Of a DNA stretch of 64,000 bases, positions 26,675 to 34,197 are shown in pieces. The notes beneath the pieces are model-generated. The model worked only from the letters and a program-made list of their open reading frames with translations, searched no databases and was not told the origin of the DNA. The stretch is from positions 1 to 64,000 of the forward strand of contig NZ_NSGF01000014.1 of the NCBI RefSeq assembly GCF_002294995.1, written 5' to 3'. Position 1 is the stretch's first letter. The number at the start of each line of letters is the position of its first letter. This stretch comes from Mesorhizobium sp. WSM3860. GTDB lineage: Bacteria > Pseudomonadota > Alphaproteobacteria > Rhizobiales > Rhizobiaceae. The position numbers were made by a program, and so were the translations under genes.

Positions 26675-27696
26675 GGCGCGCCGGCCTCCGCGCTGGCCTC
26701 AGCGGCTTCCTGAGCGCGGCGCGCCTGCCGATCGGGCCGGCCGGCCAGCACGAGAGCCATGAATTTCGCCGCCCCCGCGAGATTCATCGAAACGATCGGC
26801 CAGTGCGAGAGCCTGAGATCCTGGTCGAAGCGCGGGCCGCCGATGAGCTCGCGCGTGGCGGCACGCGCCGCCCAATAGAAATGGCGAAGCAGCCATGGTG
26901 CGCGGCGGAAGTGCTTGAGACACAGCGCGCCATTGCCGAAATGATAGTCGCGGTGCAGCCGATCGATCGCCTTGCGGCCGCGCCGGCCGTGGTGGTGGAA
27001 GATCGTCATGTCGGGCACATATTCCACCGCCATGCCGGCGAGCATGGCGCGCACCAGGTAGTCCGTATCCTCGGCCGAGCGCAGCGGCCCGCCGGCGCCG
27101 AAGCGTTCGTCGAAGGGGCCGATGCGGGCGGCGACGTCGCGATGCATGGTCATGTTGCAGCCGAGCACGAAGCCGCCTGGATGCACGGCGGGCGTCAGCC
27201 GCTGGCGCTCTTCGCAACGCTTGATGGTGAAGGGCAGGTCGCGCGCATCGCCGAGTTCGACGCGGCCGCCGCGGATCAGCCATTTCTCGCCGCTTGCATA
27301 ATGCCGTTGGAGATCGACGAGGTAGTTGCGGTCGAGCCTGCAGTCGTCGTCGATGAAGACCAGCACGCGCCCGCGCGCCCGCGCCAGCCCCGCATTGCGC
27401 GCCGCCGCCAGCCCGGGGCGCGGCTCTGAGATCGCCGTCAGTGGAATCTCGGCGGTCGCGGCGATTCGGGAAAGATATTCCCCCGTGCCGTCGCGCGAGC
27501 CATTGTCGACCACAACCAGCTCGGCGGCGAAGGCGCGATGCGCAAGGCAGGCGGCACGGATCGAATCGATGCAGGCCTCCAGCACCGCCGCGCGGTCGCG
27601 CGTACAGACGATGAAGGAGACCTGCGGCCGCTGCCTGGGCCAGGGAGGCGCGGGCAGGGCCGGGCGCCGCGGCAGCGGATGGCGCGCGTCGTTCAT
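26671..27696 (-). CDS. Glycosyltransferase family 2
   Basis: A 341-residue GT-A fold enzyme. It shows VSFIVCTRDRAAVLEACIDSI at the nucleotide-sugar site, VVDNGSRDGT, the metal-binding DDDCR (within VFIDDDCRLDRNYL), and ADxD-like GPLRSAEDTDYLVRAM for the acceptor/catalytic region. No N-terminal membrane segment is seen; a C-terminal hydrophobic stretch may contact the membrane. The donor and acceptor are unknown. It is coupled to the ABC exporter by overlapping start and stop, and belongs to the 30069 to 24887 leftward cluster. Confidence 0.9.
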   Translation of the reverse strand: MNDARHPLPRRPALPAPPWPRQRPQVSFIVCTRDRAAVLEACIDSIRAACLAHRAFAAELVVVDNGSRDGTGEYLSRIAATAEIPLTAISEPRPGLAAARNAGLARARGRVLVFIDDDCRLDRNYLVDLQRHYASGEKWLIRGGRVELGDARDLPFTIKRCEERQRLTPAVHPGGFVLGCNMTMHRDVAARIGPFDERFGAGGPLRSAEDTDYLVRAMLAGMAVEYVPDMTIFHHHGRRGRKAIDRLHRDYHFGNGALCLKHFRRAPWLLRHFYWAARAATRELIGGPRFDQDLRLSHWPIVSMNLAGAAKFMALVLAGRPDRQARRAQEAAEASAEAGAP

Positions 27697-27805
27697 GGAG
27701 AGGGCTCCGCGGCTATGTCAGCCCGGCGGATAAATTCGGTGCGCCGCGTTCCTTCCCGCCGACATTCGTCGTTACCACCCTGCAACACAACCTCGCCGAA
27801 CCTCC

Positions 27806-28921
27806 TCATGCCGGCTCCATCCTGTAAGGCGCCAGCACTGAAGTCGCCGGCGTGGATTTGAAGCGGTAGGCGAGCCTATCGGCCTGCTTGCCGGCCCACA
27901 TCGAAGCCTGGCTGAGCCACGGTGCCCAGGCGCCGGGGCGCAGCGCATATTGCTCCCGGCGGCGGATCGCGTTCCACTTCGCCGCGAGCGTCAAAAGCTC
28001 ATGCGTCAGCGCAGGCTGCTCCTCGTCGTTGACGAGCTGGTAGAGGAAATAGAAGAGGTTGAGCGCACCGGCCTTGAAGCTCGGCCGCACCGCCGCGGGC
28101 AGCGTCGAAATCCGCTCTTCCAGCGCACGGATGAAGGCCGCCGCCCGGGCCACCGTCTCGAAGGAGACTTGATCGCCGATGGCGCGCAGGTCCTTAGTAT
28201 CGTCCGCCAGACCCTCGCGCTCGAGGTTTTCGCCGACGATCCTGAGATGCGTGCGCCGCATCTCCTTCACATGCCGGCTGGTCACGCTGCCGGGATGCAC
28301 ACGGTAGACCAGCAGCCTCTCCTCCATCATGGCCGCCGGATAACGGTCGGCGAGCCGGCGGAAGAGATCGAAATCCTCGGCATGCCGGTAAGCGGCGTCG
28401 TAATGAAGGTCGGCCTCGCCGATCACCCGGCGGTTGTAGATCACGGTCGGGTGCATGAAGATCGTGAAGAATTTCGCGAGCACGGCAAGGTCGAGGCGGA
28501 ACACCGGGTCGAGCCTGCCAGGCGTAATACGGCCACGCACCAGCATGTCGACGACCGAGCCGCAGAAGCCGAGCTCGGGCCGCGTTGCAAACAGCGCCGC
28601 CTGGCGCGACAGCCGCCAGGGATAGGCGAAGTCGTCGGCGTCCATGCGCGCGACGAGCTCGCCTTGCGCGCTCGCCAGCCCCTCATTGAGGCTCGCGACG
28701 AGACCGCGATTCTCGCGCGATATAATGGATACGCGACTGTCCGCCTTGCGGCAGCGGTCGAGGATCTCCAGCGACCGGTCGGTCGAACCGTCGTCGATGG
28801 CGATGATCTCGAGCCGGCTGTAGTCCTGCCGCAGGATCGAACCGATCGCCGCCGCGACATAGGGCTCGGCATTGTAGACCGGCAAAAGCACGGAGATGAG
28901 GGGAGCGCCGCTCGCCATCAT
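27806..28921 (-). CDS. Glycosyltransferase family 2
   Basis: A 371-residue enzyme with the classic N terminus LISVLLPVYNAEPYVAAAI, IAIDDGSTDRS, and the metal-binding ARMDADDFAYPWR. The acceptor-side motif AEDFDLFRRLA is also present. The start is ATG at 28921, overlapping the acyltransferase stop by 4 bp (ATGA). A much longer in-frame extension upstream reads through the acyltransferase gene in the wrong frame and is rejected. The sequence suggests transfer of hexose or similar onto a surface polysaccharide or lipid carrier. A 109-bp gap separates it from the next glycosyltransferase. Confidence 0.92.
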   Translation of the reverse strand: MMASGAPLISVLLPVYNAEPYVAAAIGSILRQDYSRLEIIAIDDGSTDRSLEILDRCRKADSRVSIISRENRGLVASLNEGLASAQGELVARMDADDFAYPWRLSRQAALFATRPELGFCGSVVDMLVRGRITPGRLDPVFRLDLAVLAKFFTIFMHPTVIYNRRVIGEADLHYDAAYRHAEDFDLFRRLADRYPAAMMEERLLVYRVHPGSVTSRHVKEMRRTHLRIVGENLEREGLADDTKDLRAIGDQVSFETVARAAAFIRALEERISTLPAAVRPSFKAGALNLFYFLYQLVNDEEQPALTHELLTLAAKWNAIRRREQYALRPGAWAPWLSQASMWAGKQADRLAYRFKSTPATSVLAPYRMEPA

Positions 28922-30069
28922 CGCCTCGCCTCGGTTCGCTGTAGATCGAGCGCGGGAACGCTGGCCGTCGGGCCGACCCAGGTCGTCTCGCCCGCCATGC
29001 CGGTGCGCGGCCGCGCGACATAGGGGAAATAGCGCTTGAGACTGTTGAGCGGCTTTTCGAACAGTGCCCAGGAGAGCGAGGCGGCAAGCAGCGTGGCGGC
29101 GCCCGCGACCAGGAACCGGCCAGGCCCTTGCTCCGAGACGTTGAGCGGGATCCAGGGCTGCGCCTTGACCGCATAGGCAAGAAGGATCGGGTGGTAGAGA
29201 TAGACGCCGTAGCTGATGCGGCCGAGGAAAAGCAGAGGCGGCAGTTCGGCCAGCCTGCCGAGCCTGCCGCCGAGGCCGTTCGAGCAGGCGGCGACGATCG
29301 CCACCAGCGGCACCAGCGGCAGCACCTGCACCAGCACCCAGTGCGGCCACTCCCATGCCGAGTTCGCCGGTCCCGGATCGGACCGGACGACGAGCAGGAA
29401 AACGGCCGCGAAAGCCGGCCAGCCGAGCCGCATCCAGCGCGGCACATCGGCGCCCCTGGCGCGGCGCACGGCAAGCAGGGCGCCGCAGCCAAGCGCGTCC
29501 ATCGAGGCCGGCGGCAACAGGTCCCGGGCGAGCGCCGGGTCGGCGGTGAGCGGCCAGTAGAAGCGGTAGGCGAACGAGAAGCAGATGACGCCGATCGTGA
29601 TCGCCTCGATACGCCGGCGCGGCGCCAGAAGCACGATCAGCGGCCAGGCGAGATAGAACTGCTCCTCGATGCTGAGGCTCCAGAAATGGCAGAGCAGCCA
29701 GGGGTTCCAGTCGTTGCGAAGCGCATACCAGAAGTTCGAAAGATAAAGCGCATGCCAGGCCAGCGACGAGCTGGACTGTTCCAGATTGGTGAGCCACACC
29801 AGGGCCAGCACCGCGAAATAGGGCGGAAAAATCCGGATCACGCGCCTGGCATAGAAGGCGCGCATCGCAGGCCCGGAAGCGAATGCATTGCTGTCACGCG
29901 CGTCCAGCAGCAGCCGGGTGATCAGGAAGCCGGAGAGCACAAAGAACAGCCGCACGCCGAGATGGCCGAGGAAGGAGGTGCCGTTCGGCGCAAGGAAATG
30001 CGCGTAAAGCACCAGCGTGACGGCTACAGCTCGCAATGCGTCAAGCTGGATGTCGCGCTGACCTGTCAT
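28918..30069 (-). CDS. Membrane acyltransferase, OafA/ExoZ family (acyltransferase 3)
   Basis: A 383-residue multi-pass inner-membrane protein. The N-terminal DIQLDALRAVAVTLVLYAHF holds the conserved His, followed by GHLGVRLFFVLSGFLITRLL (RLFFVxSGF) and FWSLSIEEQFYLAWPL, all standard for the family. Such enzymes add acetyl or succinyl groups to exopolysaccharide, lipopolysaccharide or Nod factors. The start at 30069 (MTGQRDIQ) is used because earlier Mets give unnatural Arg-rich leaders. It is the first gene of the cluster, so its upstream region should hold the promoter. Confidence 0.92.
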   Translation of the reverse strand: MTGQRDIQLDALRAVAVTLVLYAHFLAPNGTSFLGHLGVRLFFVLSGFLITRLLLDARDSNAFASGPAMRAFYARRVIRIFPPYFAVLALVWLTNLEQSSSSLAWHALYLSNFWYALRNDWNPWLLCHFWSLSIEEQFYLAWPLIVLLAPRRRIEAITIGVICFSFAYRFYWPLTADPALARDLLPPASMDALGCGALLAVRRARGADVPRWMRLGWPAFAAVFLLVVRSDPGPANSAWEWPHWVLVQVLPLVPLVAIVAACSNGLGGRLGRLAELPPLLFLGRISYGVYLYHPILLAYAVKAQPWIPLNVSEQGPGRFLVAGAATLLAASLSWALFEKPLNSLKRYFPYVARPRTGMAGETTWVGPTASVPALDLQRTEARR

Positions 30070-30644
30070 TGGCGGGGTCCCCCGATTCCGCCGTAAGATC
30101 CTGCGCTGCAAAGCACGCCGGCTCTGCCTGTCGACGAATCTCCGTCCGGGGCGAGAGTGCCGTCCTCGGCTGTCAGCGGAATGCCCATTCGGCCCAACGT
30201 AGCGGCATCCTCCACTGCCCATGTTGGTTAACATCTGTCTCCGGTTATGTTGCGGCGCAACACACAATGCTTACGAGTTTGAAATAAAGCCGTGATCGGG
30301 AAGGTTGCAGAAGAGAGTTGGCCTTGGGCAATTTGGCCGATGGTCCGATATTCTCGTGGGCGTTTGGTCTGATTTTCGAAGTATTTATCGCTAGGGATGT
30401 TGAAGGTTATCGCGGCAACCGGAGCGGGTGTTTTGGCTATATTCAAAATATCGCCCATTTAGCCGGGGATTTTCACACGGCGTAGGGAAAAGTATATTGA
30501 ATTTCAACGTCTTGTGCGGCGCAGCAAAGGCAGTCGGGAGACCCGAGAGGCCCTGTCCCAGCATCCCGGCCCCCGTTGCCTCACGACAGGGCAAACGCCA
30601 GACCCTATCTCCACCTCAGGCCGGGCGGGGAAGATGGAGAAGAA
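30070..30644. other. Divergent intergenic region, partly AT-rich
   Basis: It separates the glycan cluster from the EamA exporter. From 30280 to 30520 base composition is clearly more AT-rich than average, with TATTTATCGC and AAGTATATTG stretches. This fits promoters or a small foreign segment. No gene with a ribosome site was found. Confidence 0.45.
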
Positions 30645-31532
30645 GTGACGTCGACGCCGATCGCAAAACCGCATGCGCAGCTGGGCGCCTTGCCCGTCCT
30701 TGGCCTGCTTGGTGCCATCCTTTCGGTGCAGGTGGGCGCCGCCTTCGCCAAGGGCCTGTTTCCGGTCCTCGGGGCGGAGGGCACGACGATGCTGAGACTC
30801 CTCATCGGCGCGCTGATGCTGGCGGCAGTGCTGAGGCCATGGAAAGTGCTGCCGACACGAAAGGGAATGCCCTGGCTCGCCGCCTATGGCGTCACCGTTT
30901 CGGTCATGAACCTGCTCTTCTATGCCGCGCTCGAGCGCATTCCGCTGGGCATCTGCGTGGCGCTCGAATTCACCGGCCCGCTTTTTGTCGCCACACTCGG
31001 TTCGAGGCGCCTTCTCGACCTCGTCTGGGTGGTGCTTGCGGTCGCCGGCATCGTGCTGCTCTCGCCGTTCGCCGATATCGGCCGCGGGCTCGATCCGGTG
31101 GGCGTGCTGCTTGCGCTTGTCGCCGGCGGCTGCTGGGGGCTCTATATCATCTTCGCGCAGAAGGCCGGCGCCGAGCTAGGCGCCCGCACCTCGGCCTATG
31201 GCATGGCGATCGCCGCGCTCGTCGCGCTGCCTTTCGGCTTCACCGCCGCGGAACCTTACCTCACCGACCCGCATGTCATGGCGGCCGCGGTCGTCGTCGG
31301 GCTGTTCTCCAGCGCGCTGCCCTTCTGGCTGGAGATGATGGTGCTCGCCAGAATGCCGGCGAAAGTCTATGGCATGATCGTCTGCCTGGAACCTGCGGGC
31401 GGCGCGCTGACCGGGTTTCTCTTCCTGCACGAGAGATTGAGCGTTTTGCAATGCGCCGGTATCGGAGCCGTCATCGCCGCTGCGTTTGGCGCGGCCGTGA
31501 CGGCGAGAGCTCCGGTTCCGTCGCCTGGTTAA
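30645..31532 (+). CDS. EamA/RhtA-type metabolite exporter
   Basis: A 295-residue inner-membrane transporter of the drug/metabolite superfamily with ten predicted helices in two EamA repeats. The first repeat contains LLGAILSVQVGAAFAKGLFP and GTTMLRLLIGALML, the second AGGCWGLYIIFAQKAG and GLFSSALPFWLEMMVL. It resembles RhtA, which exports threonine and homoserine; the real substrate is unknown. I choose GTG at 30645 because GGAGAAG lies just upstream. An earlier in-frame Met (30576) has no ribosome site. Confidence 0.85.
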   Translation: MTSTPIAKPHAQLGALPVLGLLGAILSVQVGAAFAKGLFPVLGAEGTTMLRLLIGALMLAAVLRPWKVLPTRKGMPWLAAYGVTVSVMNLLFYAALERIPLGICVALEFTGPLFVATLGSRRLLDLVWVVLAVAGIVLLSPFADIGRGLDPVGVLLALVAGGCWGLYIIFAQKAGAELGARTSAYGMAIAALVALPFGFTAAEPYLTDPHVMAAAVVVGLFSSALPFWLEMMVLARMPAKVYGMIVCLEPAGGALTGFLFLHERLSVLQCAGIGAVIAAAFGAAVTARAPVPSPG

Positions 31533-31712
31533 AGGCTCAATGCATGTCGCCCGAGGACGCGGCGTACGGGAGAGCCATCGAACAAGACGAAGCGCGTCGC
31601 TGGAATCCGTTTCAGCGAAGCGCGCTCATTCACGCCAGAAAAAAGCCGTGCGCGCAGCCGCGCCCGACCACATCTGTTGGTTGAATTAGGACCTAAGTCC
31701 GATATCGTTGCG
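31533..31712. other. Intergenic stretch with a degenerate palindrome
   Basis: ATGCATGTCGCCCGAGG at about 31542 resembles the start of the 23360 palindrome family. AGGACCTAAGTCC at 31688-31700 is a short symmetrical sequence just before the conserved 43-bp box. No gene is called. Confidence 0.35.
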
Positions 31713-31755
31713 AAAAAGGTCTGAAAAAACAGGACAAGGGTCGTGGGCCACTTCC
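31713..31755 (+). promoter_or_regulatory. 43-bp box shared by the two Gly/Asn-rich genes (copy 1)
   Basis: The box runs from AAAAAGGTC to GGGTCGTGGGCCACTTCC, with 16 nt between the two conserved parts. Copy 2 at 32779-32821 has the same length and order, with the distal part identical except for one base. It ends 92 bp before the start of the first gene. It is probably a promoter plus regulator site; the binding protein is unknown. Confidence 0.65.
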
Positions 31756-31847
31756 CCACGACGCGCTGATTGGGGATGCTGATGTTGCGACATTGCCGGT
31801 GGGGTAGTTCGGCCGAAGGGTCGGATGGCTGGCAAGGGGAGAATGGG

Positions 31848-32339
31848 ATGCGCGTATCGCGCATGGGCTGCAGGCATGTCTTGCGGGCGCTCGTTGCGCT
31901 GGCGCTTGTTGTCGCGCCTTTTCATCTCTCATTCGACGGTCCTGTCGTGGCCAAGGCCTATGCCGGCAAAGGCGGCAATGGCAACGGCGGCGGAAACAAC
32001 GGCGGCGGAAACGGTAACGGCAACGGCGGCGGCAACAACGGGAACGGGAACGGCAACTCGGGCGGCAATAGCGGAAACAGCAACTCGGGCGGCAACAGCG
32101 GTAACGGAAAGAGCGGCAACGCCAAGGGCGCAACGGACACTGCCGATGTCGATGACCATGTGAATGCGGCGACCGGCGACAAGGTCGAGGTCAGTGCCAA
32201 TAGCATCCAGGTCACGCACCGGAATGGAATGACGGAGAGGATCGAGAATGGCCGTTTCAGGATGGAGGACAAGTTTGGTCGTACCATCGTCGAGCGCAAG
32301 GCTACAATGGCCGATCTCGATCGCCTGAAGAGTTTGTGA
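31848..32339 (+). CDS. Secreted Gly/Asn-rich protein with conserved C-terminal module (paralogue 1)
   Basis: A 163-residue protein. The start at 31848 follows GGGGAGAATGGG and gives a signal peptide (VLRALVALALVVAPFHLSF, cleavage near AKAYA). A low-complexity segment of about 55 residues built of G/N/S (units such as GNGNGGGNN) follows. The C-terminal module of about 50 residues reads VEVSANSIQVTHRNGMTERI, then ENGRFRMEDKFGRTIVERKA, and ends DLDRLKSL. The same module closes the paralogue at 32936. The function is unknown; a flexible extracellular linker with a small adhesive or binding domain is one reading. Confidence 0.82.
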   Translation: MRVSRMGCRHVLRALVALALVVAPFHLSFDGPVVAKAYAGKGGNGNGGGNNGGGNGNGNGGGNNGNGNGNSGGNSGNSNSGGNSGNGKSGNAKGATDTADVDDHVNAATGDKVEVSANSIQVTHRNGMTERIENGRFRMEDKFGRTIVERKATMADLDRLKSL

Positions 32340-32467
32340 GAGCGAGGTTCTATCTGGATTAGATCTTAAGGGGCCAAAAGCCAGCGCTGCAAAATCAGGT
32401 TGCCACCTTTTGCTTCGTCTCTTCGGTCCTGATCATTCTTACGACAGAACTCCCGCTGCTCACCTTG

Positions 32468-32497
32468 CCCCCGCCTTTTGGCGGGGGTACTTTTTTG
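32468..32497 (+). terminator. Intrinsic terminator after paralogue 1
   Basis: CCCCCGCC (32468-32475), TTTT loop, GGCGGGGG (32480-32487), then TAC and a run of six T. It is a textbook rho-independent terminator, 130 bp beyond the stop. Confidence 0.88.
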
Positions 32498-32778
32498 GGC
32501 CCTTGAGACGGCTTGCCGGATAAGGCGGGCTCTTGGCGCATGCCCCCACAGTCCGGGGAAACAATCCATGCGCAAACCAAAAGTTACGGTGCTCTCCCGC
32601 GCCCAGGAGGGCGCATGCGCCGTAGTATGCCGCGGTTCGTTGAGTGTCCGCGCCGTTCTCGCGTGCGACAGTCATAATGAATTGCTGGTCAATTTCCAAG
32701 CGATTTGGTTAACGCGACGGCAGTCGCAGCTTCCAGTTGCATCCCCGCTGGCTGCGACGATGGTCCCCAAGCGGCCGC
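32498..32778. other. Intergenic region between the paralogues
   Basis: A 115-codon open frame crosses this stretch (32478-32825) but begins inside the terminator, has no ribosome site and resembles no family, so it is not called. Nothing else is recognised before the second 43-bp box. Confidence 0.45.
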
Positions 32779-32821
32779 AAAAAGGTCCGACCGGACATGG
32801 CATGGGTCGTGGGCCGCTTCC
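32779..32821 (+). promoter_or_regulatory. 43-bp box shared by the two Gly/Asn-rich genes (copy 2)
   Basis: AAAAAGGTC at 32779-32787, 16 nt, then GGGTCGTGGGCCGCTTCC. The arrangement is identical to copy 1 at 31713. It lies 114 bp before the start codon of paralogue 2, so the leader also contains the hairpin at 32861-32918. Confidence 0.65.
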
Positions 32822-32860
32822 GTAACCTTACCAAAGCGTGAATCTAGCCTGGTCAAGACA

Positions 32861-32918
32861 CCGGTTCCGCCTTGGCCGGGCTGAGAGCGGAACTTCGGCA
32901 GGGCCGAGGCGGAACCGG
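32861..32918 (+). promoter_or_regulatory. Long leader hairpin before paralogue 2
   Basis: CCGGTTCCGCCTTGGCC (32861-32877) pairs with GGCCGAGGCGGAACCGG (32902-32918): 17 bp with one G-T. The structure ends 17 nt before the ATG, leaving the ribosome site (AAGGA) just outside. It could stabilise the message or control its translation. Paralogue 1 lacks it. Confidence 0.6.
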
Positions 32919-32935
32919 CATGAACCAAGGACAGC

Positions 32936-33421
32936 ATGCGCGAACTCGCCTCTAAAAGGTTTGTGCGCCTTACGTTGCGCGTTGCGGCCGCGCTGGCGCT
33001 TCTCGCCGCGCCTGGTCATTTCACGTCCGATAGTCTCGTCAAGCTCCTGGTGGGCACCGCTTATGCCGACAACGGCAATGGTGGCGGCAATGGCGGCGGC
33101 AACGGCGGTGGGGGCAATAGCGGCGGCGGAAACGCTGGCGGCAATTCAGGCAACAGCAATGCCGGGGGCGGCAATGCCAATGCCGGTCCTGGCAACAACA
33201 GCGGCAAAGGCAACACCAATCCCGGCGGCAAGGCCGCCAGCCATGTCAATGCGACGGGCGACATAGTCGAGATCGCCGGCAACAGGATCACCATCATTCA
33301 CCGCAACGGCATGAAGGAAGAGATCGAGAACGGACGCTTCGAGATGACCGATGCGCAAGGCCGCACCATCGTCGAGCGGGGGGCGACTGAGAAGGATCTG
33401 GCCCGTCTGCTAGGCTTGTGA
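32936..33421 (+). CDS. Secreted Gly/Asn-rich protein with conserved C-terminal module (paralogue 2)
   Basis: A 161-residue paralogue of the product of 31848. Signal peptide: FVRLTLRVAAALALLAAPGH, cleavage near GTAYA. The middle is G/N/S/A-rich for about 60 residues. The C-terminal module reads VEIAGNRITIIHRNGMKEEI, then ENGRFEMTDAQGRTIVERGA, and ends DLARLLGL. Compared with paralogue 1, the HRNGM, IENGRF and GRTIVER segments are identical while the low-complexity parts diverge. It therefore looks selected for the module and only for the composition of the linker. A terminator follows, and a two-component system lies convergently beyond it. Confidence 0.82.
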   Translation: MRELASKRFVRLTLRVAAALALLAAPGHFTSDSLVKLLVGTAYADNGNGGGNGGGNGGGGNSGGGNAGGNSGNSNAGGGNANAGPGNNSGKGNTNPGGKAASHVNATGDIVEIAGNRITIIHRNGMKEEIENGRFEMTDAQGRTIVERGATEKDLARLLGL

Positions 33422-33462
33422 GGGCTGAGAGAAGCTACCCCCTTTTCCCGCGCCCTCGCATG

Positions 33463-33490
33463 TCACCCCCGCCTTCAGCGGCGGGGGTGA
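33463..33490. terminator. Bidirectional terminator hairpin
   Basis: TCACCCCCGCC (33463-33473) and GGCGGGGGTGA (33480-33490) form a perfect 11-bp stem with a 6-nt loop. It lies between paralogue 2 and the convergent response regulator gene and can serve both. Confidence 0.75.
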
Positions 33491-33552
33491 TTGCGTTTAG
33501 GGAATATGGAGGAGGGGCTAGGCGGGAGGCGGGGTGCTCTTTTCCCTATCCC

Positions 33553-34197
33553 CTACTGCCTGTCCCTAGCTTCATGCATCAGCAGCGCCGCTTCCGTCCG
33601 GTTGCGCACGTTGAGCTTGGCGAGCACTCGGGTCATGTGGTGTTTGACCGTCTTTTCCTGCAGCGACAGCCGCATCGCGACCTCCTTGTTGCTCAGGCCC
33701 TCCGCCACCAGCCCCAGGATCTCGGCCTCGCGGCCGGTCAACTGGCTGAGCGGGTCGGGCTTGCGGCTGGTAGGCTGTAGCAGGTCGGACAGCAGCCGGG
33801 CCGAAAGCGTCGGCGAAACGTAGCTCTGGCCGTTGGCGACGTCGCGCAGGATCTCGGCCAGCGACTTGGAGCCGACGCCCTTCAGCACATAGCCGCGCGC
33901 GCCCGCCTTCAGCGCCTGGGCGACGTCGGCATTGGTCTCGGACACGGTGAGCATGACGATCTTTTGCTCAGGCGCCGCCGAAAGGATGCTGGCCAGCGCA
34001 TTGAGGCCGCCGCCCGGCATGCTGATGTCGAGCAGCAGCACGTCGGGCGCGCTGGCGCGGACCAGCTTTTCGGCGTCCTCGGCGCTGGCGCCTTCGCCCA
34101 CAAGCTCGAAGCCGCCGATCTCGCCGAGGCTGCGCGCCACGCCCTCGCGAAACAGCGGGTGGTCGTCGACAATAGCGATGCGGATGGGTGCGGTCAC
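33553..34197 (-). CDS. NarL/FixJ-family response regulator
   Basis: A 214-residue regulator. The receiver domain has the acidic pair (IVDDHPLFREG) and the phosphoacceptor Asp in LLLDISMPGGG (about residue 57), with the switch Lys in GYVLKGVG. The C-terminal LuxR helix-turn-helix reads LTGREAEILGLVAEGLSNKEVAMRLSLQEKTVKHHM. It overlaps the histidine kinase gene by 4 bp and is surely its partner. Targets are unknown; the adjacent Gly/Asn-rich genes with a shared upstream box are candidates. Confidence 0.95.
   Translation of the reverse strand: MTAPIRIAIVDDHPLFREGVARSLGEIGGFELVGEGASAEDAEKLVRASAPDVLLLDISMPGGGLNALASILSAAPEQKIVMLTVSETNADVAQALKAGARGYVLKGVGSKSLAEILRDVANGQSYVSPTLSARLLSDLLQPTSRKPDPLSQLTGREAEILGLVAEGLSNKEVAMRLSLQEKTVKHHMTRVLAKLNVRNRTEAALLMHEARDRQ

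Noticed and set aside
28922..29797. N-terminal extension of the 27806 glycosyltransferase to 663 residues
   Set aside because: The extension reads through the acyltransferase gene in a wrong frame. The GT2 motif begins a few residues after ATG 28921, which overlaps the acyltransferase stop in a normal coupled junction.
31965..32120. Regularly repeated GGC/AAC triplets suggesting a CRISPR or tandem array
   Set aside because: The repeats are codons of a Gly/Asn-rich protein linker in a continuous frame with signal peptide and conserved C terminus; there are no spacers.
32478..32825. 115-codon frame between the Gly/Asn-rich paralogues
   Set aside because: It begins within a perfect intrinsic terminator, has no ribosome site and crosses the conserved 43-bp box.
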